Below, in pieces: positions 1-8,098 of a stretch of 52,903 nt of DNA. A program made the position numbers and the translations under genes. Each line of letters opens with the position of its first letter. Position 1 is the stretch's first letter. The notes under the pieces were generated by a model, which searched no databases, was not told where the DNA came from, and worked only from the letters and a program-made list of their open reading frames with translations. Origin of the DNA: Deltaproteobacteria bacterium (GTDB lineage: Bacteria; Desulfobacterota; Binatia; UBA9968); contig VBKE01000036.1 of NCBI GenBank assembly GCA_005879605.1, positions 1 through 52,903 of the forward strand, read 5' to 3'.

Positions 1-424
1 CGAACCCGCCGCCCGCCACGCCGACGAGATGGAAGCGGTCGATTTTTAGATATTCCACCAGCGCGTGCAGATCTTCCGCGATGGTACTGGGCTGAGGACC
101 AGTGTCCGGATTCGTCGTACTGCGGCCCCATCCCCGCCGATCGAAAGCGACAACCCGATATCCCGCCTCGACAAAGCCCGGAATGTTGTACTGCCAACTG
201 TCGGCATTGCCTGTGTTCGCGTGGAGCAGTACGACCGGCACGCCGCTACCGCCACTGTCCGTGTACCAGAGGCGTACGCCCGGGAGATCCGCGTATCCCG
301 CGAACCGCGGGATAGGAGTCTGTGCCGCGGATGCCATAAACAGGAACAACGATCCCGCGCCTAGGTGCAGGTCCAGGAGCGCCGCAGCGGTGAGGCCAAT
401 AACCATCAGGTGCGTCTGATTCAT
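1..424 (-). CDS. Exported alpha/beta hydrolase, N-terminal part (cut by window edge)
   Basis: The first 141 codons of an alpha/beta-hydrolase-fold protein that runs off the left edge. I chose ATG at 424 because AGGAG lies 7 nt upstream. Residues 1-35 form a hydrophobic signal-peptide-like segment, so the protein is probably exported. The fold is recognisable from the lid-proximal LLHANTGNADSW stretch, the FDRRGWGRS strand-turn and the start of the nucleophile elbow. That elbow reads VGVAGGG, so Ala137 sits where the catalytic Ser of GxSxG is expected. The C-terminal Asp/His region is not visible. Substrate unknown. Genes of this type often lie near degradative clusters, but nothing here fixes a pathway. 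Confidence 0.8.
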   Translation of the reverse strand, partial: MNQTHLMVIGLTAAALLDLHLGAGSLFLFMASAAQTPIPRFAGYADLPGVRLWYTDSGGSGVPVVLLHANTGNADSWQYNIPGFVEAGYRVVAFDRRGWGRSTTNPDTGPQPSTIAEDLHALVEYLKIDRFHLVGVAGGGF

Positions 425-534
425 CAGACTTCTCCTAAGGGTTCAACTTCTCGGCGCCCACGATAAAGCGACAAAGATAGGCCTTTAATCTTACAGGTCT
501 TCAGGCTTTCCTGTGAAGCAGGGCTCGGAGATTG

Positions 535-615
535 CACCGCCGAGGCGCGGAGGGCGCGGAGCAAGTCGAATAAAAATAGCATCTTGAAGAAGCGAACTCT
601 GCGTCTCCGTGGTGA
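535..615. repeat. Dispersed GC-rich imperfect palindrome, copy 1
   Basis: The left arm (535-561) has the pattern CACCGCCGAGGCGCGGAGG and the right arm (595-615) is roughly its reverse complement, CTCTGCGTCTCCGTGGTGA. About 33 AT-richer bases separate them. A second, better conserved copy lies at 6844-6919. Both are intergenic. The rest of the 425-669 gap holds no gene I can support. Confidence 0.75.
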
Positions 616-669
616 AAACTCTTTCACAGTAAACCCGGAAGAACGAATCTTACTATCTCATAGAGCTAT

Positions 670-2346
670 TCAATTTTTCTCTTCCTTCTCCATCGCCGAC
701 TTCTTAAACTCCGTCCGCATTTCCGACTGCAAGCGGCCCATTCGATATTTCTTCCAGTCGATGAACTTGCCGGCCTCCGCCAATGCGGGATGAACTTTCT
801 GAATCTTGCGCCACATCTCCTGCGTGATGAATCGATAATCGGGATGGCCCTGAGGCATGGTGCGTAATTCGCACATATGCACGGCTTCGCGCAGGTTCAT
901 CTTCATGTACCAGCGAATCTTGAATGCAAACGGCACCACGTACTGGGTTTCAGAAGGAAAATCACGATGAATTTTTTCGTAGAGTTCCGCCGCTTTTGCC
1001 ATGCACTGATCGAACTCCGGCTTGAAACCCGCCTCTTCGATCTCTTGCGGCGTATCATAGCCATGCACGGTCGTGAAGTCCTGGCGCTCTTGAGTGAGTA
1101 TGCGGTGACGATGCAGGTCGCGATACAAACCCAAGTTACCGAGAACGTCGAACGTGTAATAGACGTTCTCAAACGCCCGGCCCGGTTTGTCCCGGCGGTG
1201 CCGGCGTTTGCTGAAATGTTCGTTGAGAATTTTCCGCCGCTCGTCCGCGCCTAGCTTGCTGGCAAGCTCGCGCAGTTGCGCCAGCGGCTGACGCGCGTGG
1301 GAGTAGAGAATGGCGGCAATAATTTTTTCCTCGGCCTGGGCGTCGTAATCGATGAGCATCACGGGCTCAGCCGATTTCAGGGGCGAGGTGGTTACGGCAT
1401 TTTTGGCCAGCGCCTTGGCCGCCGCCGCCGTGCTGACAAGATACTCGTTGAACTGCGCGCGCTTCACGAACGACGGGATAAGCTGGTTAAGCTCGCTATG
1501 CATCGCGCCGGCCAACTCTTTCGCTTCGCTCAACTCATGTGAGTACAGCTTGCTCAGCAGATACTCGAATGCCTGCCCCACGCCAAAAAGGCCGACATTC
1601 GTCAGAGTCGCCGCCGGCAAATAACTGCGGAGCACGTCGCAGGCATGGGCCCGCACGGTGGCGCGGTACGCGGTTTCCGCCCATCGTTGGAGCTTTTCGT
1701 TTCCCTTGGCTTCGTCATAACTCAAAGTCTTGCCCGTCGTGGGATGTCTGAGCTGCATCTCATCGATCGGCAGTGAACGAGAGACGAACTCCAGCATCGG
1801 CTCCATCTGTCGCGAGTAGGTGTCGAAGAGAAGATTCATGACTTCGAGATAAGCGTCGCGGTGGCGCGAGCTGATGATCCGCGGCTCCCGGTAAAATAGA
1901 TATTCGCCCGCGGCGTTTTTCTGATCGAAGCGCACGTAGCGCGTCGATTTTTCCAGCGGCGCAATGCCGATGCGCGCGTCTTCGAGTAGCTTCGCCGCGA
2001 CATTGGAGATGTTCTCGCAGGCGATGTGCGCGCCGCCCAACTGCGCTACGGAATCATCGCCGTAGCCGACCAGCACGCGATCGTAGAACGCTCGTGCTTT
2101 TTTAAGCGCGGCACTATTGTCGCTTGCGGAAGTCTGCGCTCCGAGCAAATCTTTCAACCCAAGCTCGGGATCACCGAGAAATTCATCGAGAAACGTCCGG
2201 CGTAAACTCTTCGTCGAGCGGCTATAGCGGGAAAAAAGCGCGCCTGCCACTTCCTGGGGCAGCTTGAGACCGAACACCGATCGCTCGAGGTTGGTAAAGA
2301 AAGGGATGAGGCTTTTTTGTTCGTCAGGTGTGAACTCAGAACTCAT
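670..2346 (-). CDS. Tandem ThyX-like (FAD-dependent thymidylate synthase family) protein
   Basis: A 558-residue protein built from two ThyX-like halves; ordinary ThyX is about 220-320 residues. The N half carries RIGIAPLEKSTRY (125-137), which matches the second part of the ThyX motif RHRxxSxNExSxRY. The C half carries LHRHRILTQERQ (411-422), which matches the RHR part, and MNLREAVHMCELRT (483-496), which resembles the dUMP/FAD-binding NLR segment. ThyX makes dTMP from dUMP using methylenetetrahydrofolate and FAD. Here the signature is split between halves, so activity is uncertain. ATG 2346 is preferred over an upstream GTG (2373) because AGGAAAG precedes it. It stands alone between repeat-bearing gaps. 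Confidence 0.8.
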   Translation of the reverse strand: MSSEFTPDEQKSLIPFFTNLERSVFGLKLPQEVAGALFSRYSRSTKSLRRTFLDEFLGDPELGLKDLLGAQTSASDNSAALKKARAFYDRVLVGYGDDSVAQLGGAHIACENISNVAAKLLEDARIGIAPLEKSTRYVRFDQKNAAGEYLFYREPRIISSRHRDAYLEVMNLLFDTYSRQMEPMLEFVSRSLPIDEMQLRHPTTGKTLSYDEAKGNEKLQRWAETAYRATVRAHACDVLRSYLPAATLTNVGLFGVGQAFEYLLSKLYSHELSEAKELAGAMHSELNQLIPSFVKRAQFNEYLVSTAAAAKALAKNAVTTSPLKSAEPVMLIDYDAQAEEKIIAAILYSHARQPLAQLRELASKLGADERRKILNEHFSKRRHRRDKPGRAFENVYYTFDVLGNLGLYRDLHRHRILTQERQDFTTVHGYDTPQEIEEAGFKPEFDQCMAKAAELYEKIHRDFPSETQYVVPFAFKIRWYMKMNLREAVHMCELRTMPQGHPDYRFITQEMWRKIQKVHPALAEAGKFIDWKKYRMGRLQSEMRTEFKKSAMEKEEKN

Positions 2347-2432
2347 GCGACGGACTTTCCTAACAGACAACACAAGGTGTTCGACTGTCCTGCCTCAGAA
2401 GTTCGCCGTAAATTCCCGCCTCATTCCGCCCA

Positions 2433-2524
2433 AAAATCTCCCCTTCCCCTCTTTTCCAAAGAGGGGTTAGAGTCCTACGGATAAAATTCCCCCTTTGAAA
2501 AAGGGGGACAGAGGGGGATTTGAG
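2433..2524. repeat. Head-to-head pair of C-rich hairpin repeats
   Basis: Two related units face each other. One (2433-2472) contains CCCCTCTTTTCCAAAGAGGGG. The other (2483-2524, read on the minus strand) contains CCCCCTTTTTCAAAGGGGG. Each folds into its own short hairpin, and the whole is a larger inverted repeat. It fills most of the gap between the flavoprotein and thyX-like genes. It looks like a mobile, REP-like intergenic element and could also act as a terminator. No gene is seen in 2347-2644. Confidence 0.7.
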
Positions 2525-2644
2525 TGCGGCTTTAGCGGATGCCATGGTTTGGAGTTTTTCGAATGAACTTCTGAGACACCACATTAGTTAGTTGGTTTCG
2601 GAAAAATAACACAGTCTGAACCGCGGTCCAATCAGAATCGCGGT

Positions 2645-3805
2645 TCACCTCGCGATTCCCGGCTGGCAGATGGCGTGAACAATCGAATCAAGCATCCCCC
2701 TTCTCTCAGCCGAGAAGCGGATAAAAGGCGAAAAAAGAGCCGGACGGTAGATAAGCAAACGAATCAACGAGTTTATGCTCCGTCGCAACCGAAAAGTCCG
2801 TCTGCACTCTCGCTCGTACAGGCGAAGGTGATCGGCAGAAAAGTCGCTTCTTCGGAATCCCTGATCTATGCACTTTGCGGCGAGCTCACCGCTTTTGAGG
2901 GCGAAGTAAATCCCTTCGCCGCTAACCGGCTCATTCACCCGCGCAGCGTCGCCCACGAGAAGAACTGCCTCGGCGTATGAGCGCCGCAGCGGAAAATAAA
3001 CCGGGTACGTCGAGCGGATTTCGCCGACGCGCTCGCTCCGATCAAGGATTTCTTTCAGACGGGAATTTTGCGTGAGACAAGATTCGATCAGAAGATCAAC
3101 CGAGCGGTGATGGAACAGCCGATACTTCTCCACCGCGAAGCAAAGATTCACAGTATCGCCGCCCAGCCCCACGAGACCCGCGTAGCCGCCGGGAAAGAGA
3201 TGAATTTCGACTTTGCCCTGCCTCGCCTTCGCAGATTTCAAACGCAGCTGAAATCCGACGGCTCGTCCCTGCATCGTCGCGCTACCGGCTAGTCCGAGAC
3301 GATGAGCTACCCAAGAGTTTCTGCCGTCGGCACCGATCAAGATTTTCGCGTGAAGCTCCTCAAGGTTACGCGAACGCTCCACTTCCAGAAACCAGTTATC
3401 CGAGTCCCGTCTCAGCTCTCGCAGCCTGCACTCCTGCAAAACTGCGACTCCTCCGCTCTCGGCTTCTTTCAACAGAAGATGATCCAAAGAAGCCCGGCGC
3501 AGCCCGAGGCCGAAAAACGTGTCGCCATTTCTTGATGATAAGGGAACTTCGGCTTCTTCTCCCGAGAAAGAAGTGATGCGAAACATCGTGACCTTCTCAT
3601 GATCACTTGAGAGAAGCTTCTTCTCCACGCCGAGCTTCCGAAAGACCGGCCAATTAGCAGGATTGACAAAATCGCCGCAGAGCTTTTCCCGTGGGAACCG
3701 TTGCTTGTCCAGAAGAGCAACCGAATAGCCTCTGCGCGCGAGAGAAATGGCTGCGACTGATCCCGCCGGGCCCGCCCCGACAACGGCTACGTCGAATTTC
3801 TGCAT
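2645..3805 (-). CDS. FAD-dependent oxidoreductase, geranylgeranyl-reductase family
   Basis: A 386-residue flavoprotein of the geranylgeranyl reductase / aromatic-ring hydroxylase-like superfamily. The dinucleotide-binding GAGPAG is at residues 10-15. The GADG motif is at 158-161 and the second FAD motif, GDAA...GEGI, at 285-299. Members reduce isoprenoid double bonds or hydroxylate polyketide-type substrates with NAD(P)H. ATG 3805 follows the methyltransferase stop by 2 bases, implying translational coupling. A start 17 codons earlier would overlap that gene and push the Rossmann motif inward. It is the last gene of a three-gene operon with the ketosynthase and methyltransferase, so it probably tailors their product. 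Exact substrate unknown. Confidence 0.85.
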   Translation of the reverse strand: MQKFDVAVVGAGPAGSVAAISLARRGYSVALLDKQRFPREKLCGDFVNPANWPVFRKLGVEKKLLSSDHEKVTMFRITSFSGEEAEVPLSSRNGDTFFGLGLRRASLDHLLLKEAESGGVAVLQECRLRELRRDSDNWFLEVERSRNLEELHAKILIGADGRNSWVAHRLGLAGSATMQGRAVGFQLRLKSAKARQGKVEIHLFPGGYAGLVGLGGDTVNLCFAVEKYRLFHHRSVDLLIESCLTQNSRLKEILDRSERVGEIRSTYPVYFPLRRSYAEAVLLVGDAARVNEPVSGEGIYFALKSGELAAKCIDQGFRRSDFSADHLRLYERECRRTFRLRRSINSLIRLLIYRPALFSPFIRFSAERRGMLDSIVHAICQPGIAR

Positions 3806-3807
3806 GA

Positions 3808-4506
3808 TCAGCTTCGAATCGAAATCAGCGCCATGACCCGAAACGGAAAAACCCAAAATATCTCAAATCGACCGACGTCGGCGCGGCGAAAAAGTTCGCG
3901 CCATTCGGCCATCGTGAAGGCGCGCCACACCGATAACGGCGCGTCGGTCAACGTCATGACATTGCGAGTGAAGAGCCTTGTGATGGCGCGAATCCCATAA
4001 TAGGCCAAGGGATGGCGCACTAAATCGCTGACGATAATGGTTCTGCGTGCGACCTTAGACCACGTCCTGAGCAGCGTGACGACATTGTCTTCGGAGAAAT
4101 GATGCAGTAGCTGTGAGGCGAGAACGAAATCGAACGAAGCCGCGCGGAACGGCAGTGCCATTGCATCGCCTTGTACCAGGGAGATTTCGGGATAATCGCG
4201 AGTCTTTTCCGCCGCCACTGCGACTGTGACCGGTTCCGTCTCGATGGCGACCAATCGCGCCGCTATGCGCTTCTTTCGAATCCTTGTCGCGATCCGCGCT
4301 GGGATATCGCCGCTTCCGGCGCCGACGTCCAGCAAACTGAAGCGAGCTAATTTTTGTTCCTCAACGAGCCGCGCCACGGCGCGCATTACGCCGCGATACC
4401 CGCCCAGGTAGCGGTTGATGATTGTCAAATTGCGCAGATCTTGTTGCAACAATTCTTTCGGCTGATCGGGCAGATCCATCATCTCCTTTTCGAGACTTCG
4501 CCTCAT
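3808..4506 (-). CDS. Class I SAM-dependent methyltransferase
   Basis: A 232-residue methyltransferase. SAM motif I is LLDVGAGSGDIP at 58-69. A later DAMALPF and an ASQLLHHF stretch match the usual motifs II/III of the methyltransf_11/25 type. ATG 4506 overlaps the ketosynthase stop as ATGA and has GGGGAG upstream. That makes it far better than an in-frame start 40 codons earlier, which lies inside the ketosynthase gene. It probably methylates the acyl/polyketide product of the adjacent ketosynthase before or after the flavoprotein step. The substrate is inferred from the operon only. Confidence 0.85.
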   Translation of the reverse strand: MRRSLEKEMMDLPDQPKELLQQDLRNLTIINRYLGGYRGVMRAVARLVEEQKLARFSLLDVGAGSGDIPARIATRIRKKRIAARLVAIETEPVTVAVAAEKTRDYPEISLVQGDAMALPFRAASFDFVLASQLLHHFSEDNVVTLLRTWSKVARRTIIVSDLVRHPLAYYGIRAITRLFTRNVMTLTDAPLSVWRAFTMAEWRELFRRADVGRFEIFWVFPFRVMALISIRS

Positions 4507-5783
4507 CCTGAAGCTCCCCGGGCGATGACCAGCGCCGAATTCTTCGAGCCAAAACCGATGCAGTTGCAAAGAGACACGTCTACGGTCTTTGAAATGCTGC
4601 GATTGGGAATGTAGTCGAGGTCGCACTCCGGATCGGAATTTTCATAGTTGATGGTCGGCGGAAGCAGACCGTGTTTCATCCCCAAAATAGCCGCCGCCAC
4701 GCCGGCCGCGCCGGAAGCGCCTTGCGGATGGCCGATCATCGACTTGATCGAGCTCATGTGCGTTTGGTAAGCGTGCCGGCCAAAGCAAATTTTGACGGCC
4801 ATGGTCTCTGTCTTGTCATTGAGAAACGTCGAGGTGCCGTGCAGCGCAAGATAGCCGATTTCATCTTTGGCGAGCCCCGCGTCTTGGACCGCCAACGTCA
4901 TGGCGCGCGCCGGCTCCTCGCCGCTCGGATCCAAGCGCACCCGATGGTACGCGTCGCACGTCGATGCATAACCCAATACCTCGGCAAAAATCCGCGCGCC
5001 GCGAGCCAGAGCCCGCTCCTGGTCTTCGAGTACGAAAACCCAAGCGCCTTCGCCGAGAACGAAGCCGTCCCTCAGGCGGTCGAAAGGGCGCGAGGCGCGC
5101 CATGGTTCTTCGTTGTGCGACGTTGAGACCGCGCGCATGACGCAAAAGCCCTGCATGATCCCCGGCGTGATCGTTGCATCGACACCGCCGGTGACAAGAT
5201 GGTCCGCGAGACCGAAGCGGATCATATTGAAAGCGTAGCCGATGGCATCCGTCGAGCTGGTGCAGCCTGTAGAAATCATGTGGCTCGGTCCGTGCAGATC
5301 GAAGTAAAGGGAAATCTCGCTGGAAATCGTCCCGAGGGTAGAGCTCGAAACATTATAAGCGCTGACTTTGCGCACTTGATCATTGAAATAGAGGCGATAC
5401 TGCTCTTCAGTGAAATCCGGTGTGCCGCCGCCGCTGCCGAGTACCACGCCCCAGGATTGTTTTTCCTCCAAGCTGAAAGACTCCGGCGACAAGCGCGCAA
5501 GCTGCAAAGCCTCTTGGGTTGCGGCAATGGCGAAAGGAACGGCCCTTCCCATGCGCTTCAGTTCGTTGGCGGGCAGATAACCGTCCGAGTGAAAGTTCTT
5601 CACTTCACCGGCGATACGACAGGAAAGCGGTTCCGGGTCAAAGCCAGTGATCGTGTCGACGCCGCTTATGCCATCGCGCAGCGCCTCCCAAAAGGCCTTC
5701 ACGCCGATGCCACTGGGACTGACCGCGCCTAGTCCCGTCACGACGACCCGCCGACGGGCGGGACGACCGTTATTTACGCTCAT
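4503..5783 (-). CDS. Beta-ketoacyl synthase, FabF/KAS-II-like
   Basis: A 426-residue condensing enzyme with a complete Cys-His-His triad: Cys174 in STGCTSS, His315 in LHGTST and His352 in MIGHPQGASG. It follows the KAS-II fold from VVVTGLGAVSP (13-23) to the C-terminal GFGSKN motif. It would extend an acyl chain with malonyl-ACP. It is first in an operon with an overlapping methyltransferase and a flavoprotein. No ACP, ketoreductase or malonyltransferase gene lies nearby, so this looks like a small specialised pathway (modified lipid, quinone-like or pigment) rather than the primary fabF. ATG 5783 has GAAGAG upstream. Confidence 0.88.
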   Translation of the reverse strand: MSVNNGRPARRRVVVTGLGAVSPSGIGVKAFWEALRDGISGVDTITGFDPEPLSCRIAGEVKNFHSDGYLPANELKRMGRAVPFAIAATQEALQLARLSPESFSLEEKQSWGVVLGSGGGTPDFTEEQYRLYFNDQVRKVSAYNVSSSTLGTISSEISLYFDLHGPSHMISTGCTSSTDAIGYAFNMIRFGLADHLVTGGVDATITPGIMQGFCVMRAVSTSHNEEPWRASRPFDRLRDGFVLGEGAWVFVLEDQERALARGARIFAEVLGYASTCDAYHRVRLDPSGEEPARAMTLAVQDAGLAKDEIGYLALHGTSTFLNDKTETMAVKICFGRHAYQTHMSSIKSMIGHPQGASGAAGVAAAILGMKHGLLPPTINYENSDPECDLDYIPNRSISKTVDVSLCNCIGFGSKNSALVIARGASG

Positions 5784-5877
5784 CTTGACTCTTCATAGTG
5801 GAAATAGTTTTCTTGAATTTTAAACATAACACCCTTAACCCATTCCGTTAAGTTGCACCCTGAGGGGAGGCGGTACG

Positions 5878-6786
5878 ATGAAATTGGTGATTGCCGGCGC
5901 GTCGGGTTTCATCGGTTCGGCGCTATGCTCGCGTCTCTTGGACAAAGGTCACGTCCTGACGCTCCTTACCCGAGTGGCGCCGCGCGACGCCAGCACGGCA
6001 ACCAAACGATGGCTCCACTGGACACCCGGCACTCCGGGACATTGGGAGACAGGCGTGGACGGCGCCGACGGGGTGATCAATCTCGCCGGTGAACCCATCG
6101 CGGCAAAAAGGTGGACAGGACGCCAAAAGCAAAAAATTCTCACCAGCCGCATCGAGACGACGAATAGCCTCGTCGAAGCTATCAGGAAGGCAAAGCAAAA
6201 ACCCGGCTTCTTAATCAACGCCTCGGCCGTCGGTTATTACGGGCCTCGGGGCGACGAAACCGTCACCGAAGAAGCTGCGGCGGGAAATGACTTCCTGAGC
6301 TCGGTGTGCCGGGAGTGGGAAGAAGAGGCAAAGAAGGCTGAGTCGCTTGGCCTGCGCGTCATTCGAGTGCGGACCGGTATCGTGCTTGGGCGGGGCGGAG
6401 GCGCGTTGGCGAAGATGGTTCCGCCGTTTAAGTTCTTTGTCGGCGGCCCACTCGGTTCGGGCACGCAGTGGATGTCGTGGATCCATTTGGAGGACGAAGT
6501 AGGTTTAATGATTTATCTCATCGAACACTCGCAAGCCACCGGCCCCTTCAATGCCACTGCGCCTAACCCGGTCAGGATGAAAGAGTTCTGCCAGGTTCTG
6601 GGACAAGTCATGGGCCGTCCCTCGTGGGCTCCCGTGCCGGCCTTCGCGCTTCGTCTTGCTCTGGGAGAGTTGGCGGAGATGCTTCTCACGGGCCAGCGGG
6701 TTATTCCCGCAGCGGCTCAAAAGCTGGGCTATCAATTTCGCTACGCCAATCTCGACGCGGCCCTGAAAGCTTGCATGCCTCTGTGA
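5878..6786 (+). CDS. TIGR01777-family epimerase (YfcH/SDR39U1-like)
   Basis: A 302-residue atypical extended SDR. The NAD(P)-binding GASGFIG is at 7-13. Family-specific stretches include INLAGEPIA and NASAVGYYG, where the family has its Tyr-containing active-site segment, and the C-terminal DUF1731-like tail contains LLTGQRVIPA. The length is normal. The substrate is not established for this family. GGGGAGGCGG immediately precedes ATG 5878. It is divergent from the ketosynthase operon across a 94-bp gap. Confidence 0.92.
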   Translation: MKLVIAGASGFIGSALCSRLLDKGHVLTLLTRVAPRDASTATKRWLHWTPGTPGHWETGVDGADGVINLAGEPIAAKRWTGRQKQKILTSRIETTNSLVEAIRKAKQKPGFLINASAVGYYGPRGDETVTEEAAAGNDFLSSVCREWEEEAKKAESLGLRVIRVRTGIVLGRGGGALAKMVPPFKFFVGGPLGSGTQWMSWIHLEDEVGLMIYLIEHSQATGPFNATAPNPVRMKEFCQVLGQVMGRPSWAPVPAFALRLALGELAEMLLTGQRVIPAAAQKLGYQFRYANLDAALKACMPL

Positions 6787-6843
6787 AAAGAGGCCACTGC
6801 CCAGAGGACAACGGACTACGTGGTCTGAAGGACTCGGATGATT

Positions 6844-6919
6844 CACCACGGAGGCGCAGAGGGCGCGGAGGGGGAGTTTGAAAATAAAAAACTCCGCGTA
6901 CTTTGCGCCTCTGCGGTGA
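6844..6919. repeat. Dispersed GC-rich imperfect palindrome, copy 2
   Basis: CACCACGGAGGCGCAGAGG at the left and TTTGCGCCTCTGCGGTGA at the right are close to exact reverse complements. They are separated by about 40 bases that themselves contain an inverted pair around an A-rich loop (GGAGTTTG / AACTCC). Same family as 535-615. It could form a long hairpin downstream of the epimerase gene. Confidence 0.8.
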
Positions 6920-6970
6920 GTCCTTCTTTTTGTCCTTTAGTTGCGGCTCTGCCGCGCCAGGGAAACCGAT

Positions 6971-7771
6971 ATGAATTCTAAAAGTCAGGTCATTTTGATC
7001 ACCGGCGCATCGAACGGCATCGGCCGGCGTCTTGCTTTAGATCTGGCGGCCAAGGGAGCTGTTGTCATCGGGTGTGGCCGCTCGCAAGAGCGACTCGATG
7101 AGATGTTAACCGAAGTCAGACACATCAGTTCGTCATCCGCCGCCATCGCTTGTGATATCGGCCAACTTGACCAAGTTCGTGTTATGATCGCCAAAGTTTT
7201 GGCTGATTTCGGTAAGATCGACATCCTCATCAACAACGCCGGCATCGGCATGCGCCAGCCGTTCGTCGAGATGTCTTTTGAGATCATCGAAGACATCATG
7301 CGAACCAATTATCTCGGCGCGGTCTATTGCACGCATGAAGCGCTGCCTTCGATGATCGCACGCGGGCGAGGTCACATCGTCAACATCTCCTCCGGAGCGG
7401 GAAAGATAGGGACCTTGAACATGGCCGCTTACTCTGCGTCCAAGTTCGCCATCAACGGCTTTTCCGAGAGTCTCTATCATGAGCTCAAGCCGTTGGGCAT
7501 CGATGTCTCGGTAGTCTGCCCCGGACCCGTCGAGACAAATTTCAACCGGCTGTTCGCCGATACCCAGCCTAAATCTCCGCCCAGGTTGATCATCACTCCC
7601 GAAGCGGTTTCACAGGCCGTGATCGCACTTATCGAAACAAAGAAGTTTGAAGTGGTGGTGCCGCGTTGGTTAGCTTTGATGTGCTGGTTTAAACGCATGA
7701 CACCCAATCTGTTTCGGTCTGTTTCGCATCGTGCTTTTCGACGCCATGTTGTAGCCGCCAAAAAACCATGA
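6971..7771 (+). CDS. Short-chain dehydrogenase/reductase (classical SDR)
   Basis: A 266-residue classical SDR. The cofactor motif TGASNGIG is at 11-18, NNAG at 88-91, the catalytic Ser in NISSG near 140, and YSASK gives Tyr154 and Lys158. The C-terminus is basic and hydrophobic, with a MCWFKR stretch, like SDRs that act on lipid-like substrates at the membrane. ATG 6971 follows AGGGAAA; an upstream alternative start lies in the repeat-derived region. Substrate unknown. Confidence 0.9.
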   Translation: MNSKSQVILITGASNGIGRRLALDLAAKGAVVIGCGRSQERLDEMLTEVRHISSSSAAIACDIGQLDQVRVMIAKVLADFGKIDILINNAGIGMRQPFVEMSFEIIEDIMRTNYLGAVYCTHEALPSMIARGRGHIVNISSGAGKIGTLNMAAYSASKFAINGFSESLYHELKPLGIDVSVVCPGPVETNFNRLFADTQPKSPPRLIITPEAVSQAVIALIETKKFEVVVPRWLALMCWFKRMTPNLFRSVSHRAFRRHVVAAKKP

Positions 7772-8098
7772 GATATAATTCCGCGGCGTCCAGTTATGAT
7801 CCGACGGGAGGGTCTTAGCCCGACAAATCATAGGGCGCTTGATTGTGAGGGGAAGCTGATTCCGCCCGATTAATTTCAGGCCCGGGAATCTTTTGCTGAC
7901 TTTTTCAAAGCCCGATTGGCGGAGAAAAGGTTCTCGCCCCCTTTTCCCGTCTTCCCAGATCCCAATGTGAGACGATTGAAATTGAGAAACGGGCGGAAAG
8001 ATATCGACGACAAGCACAAGAAAATGATATTTGGGGAGAATGCAAAAGGGTTCTAAAATCCAACGTCAGCTCTTCCTGTTGACGATATAGGAGTAAGC
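7772..8098. other. Intergenic gap, nothing recognised
   Basis: A 327-base gap between the SDR and the first complete alpha/beta hydrolase. I see no RNA gene, convincing hairpin or repeat copy. Its only clear signal is ATAGGAGT just before ATG 8099. A leftward reading frame covers part of it, but it begins inside the SDR gene and resembles nothing known to me. Confidence 0.5.

Noticed and set aside
877..1254. 125-codon rightward frame inside the ThyX-like gene
   Set aside because: Antisense shadow; the leftward frame is a recognisable family member over its full length.
4671..5732. Rightward frames of 151 and 177 codons opposite the ketosynthase
   Set aside because: They are antisense to an intact KS with all catalytic residues and show no coherent protein motifs.
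7670..8017. 115-codon leftward frame spanning the SDR end and the 7.8-8.1 kb gap
   Set aside because: It begins in the gap, ends inside the SDR gene and contains no recognisable family pattern.
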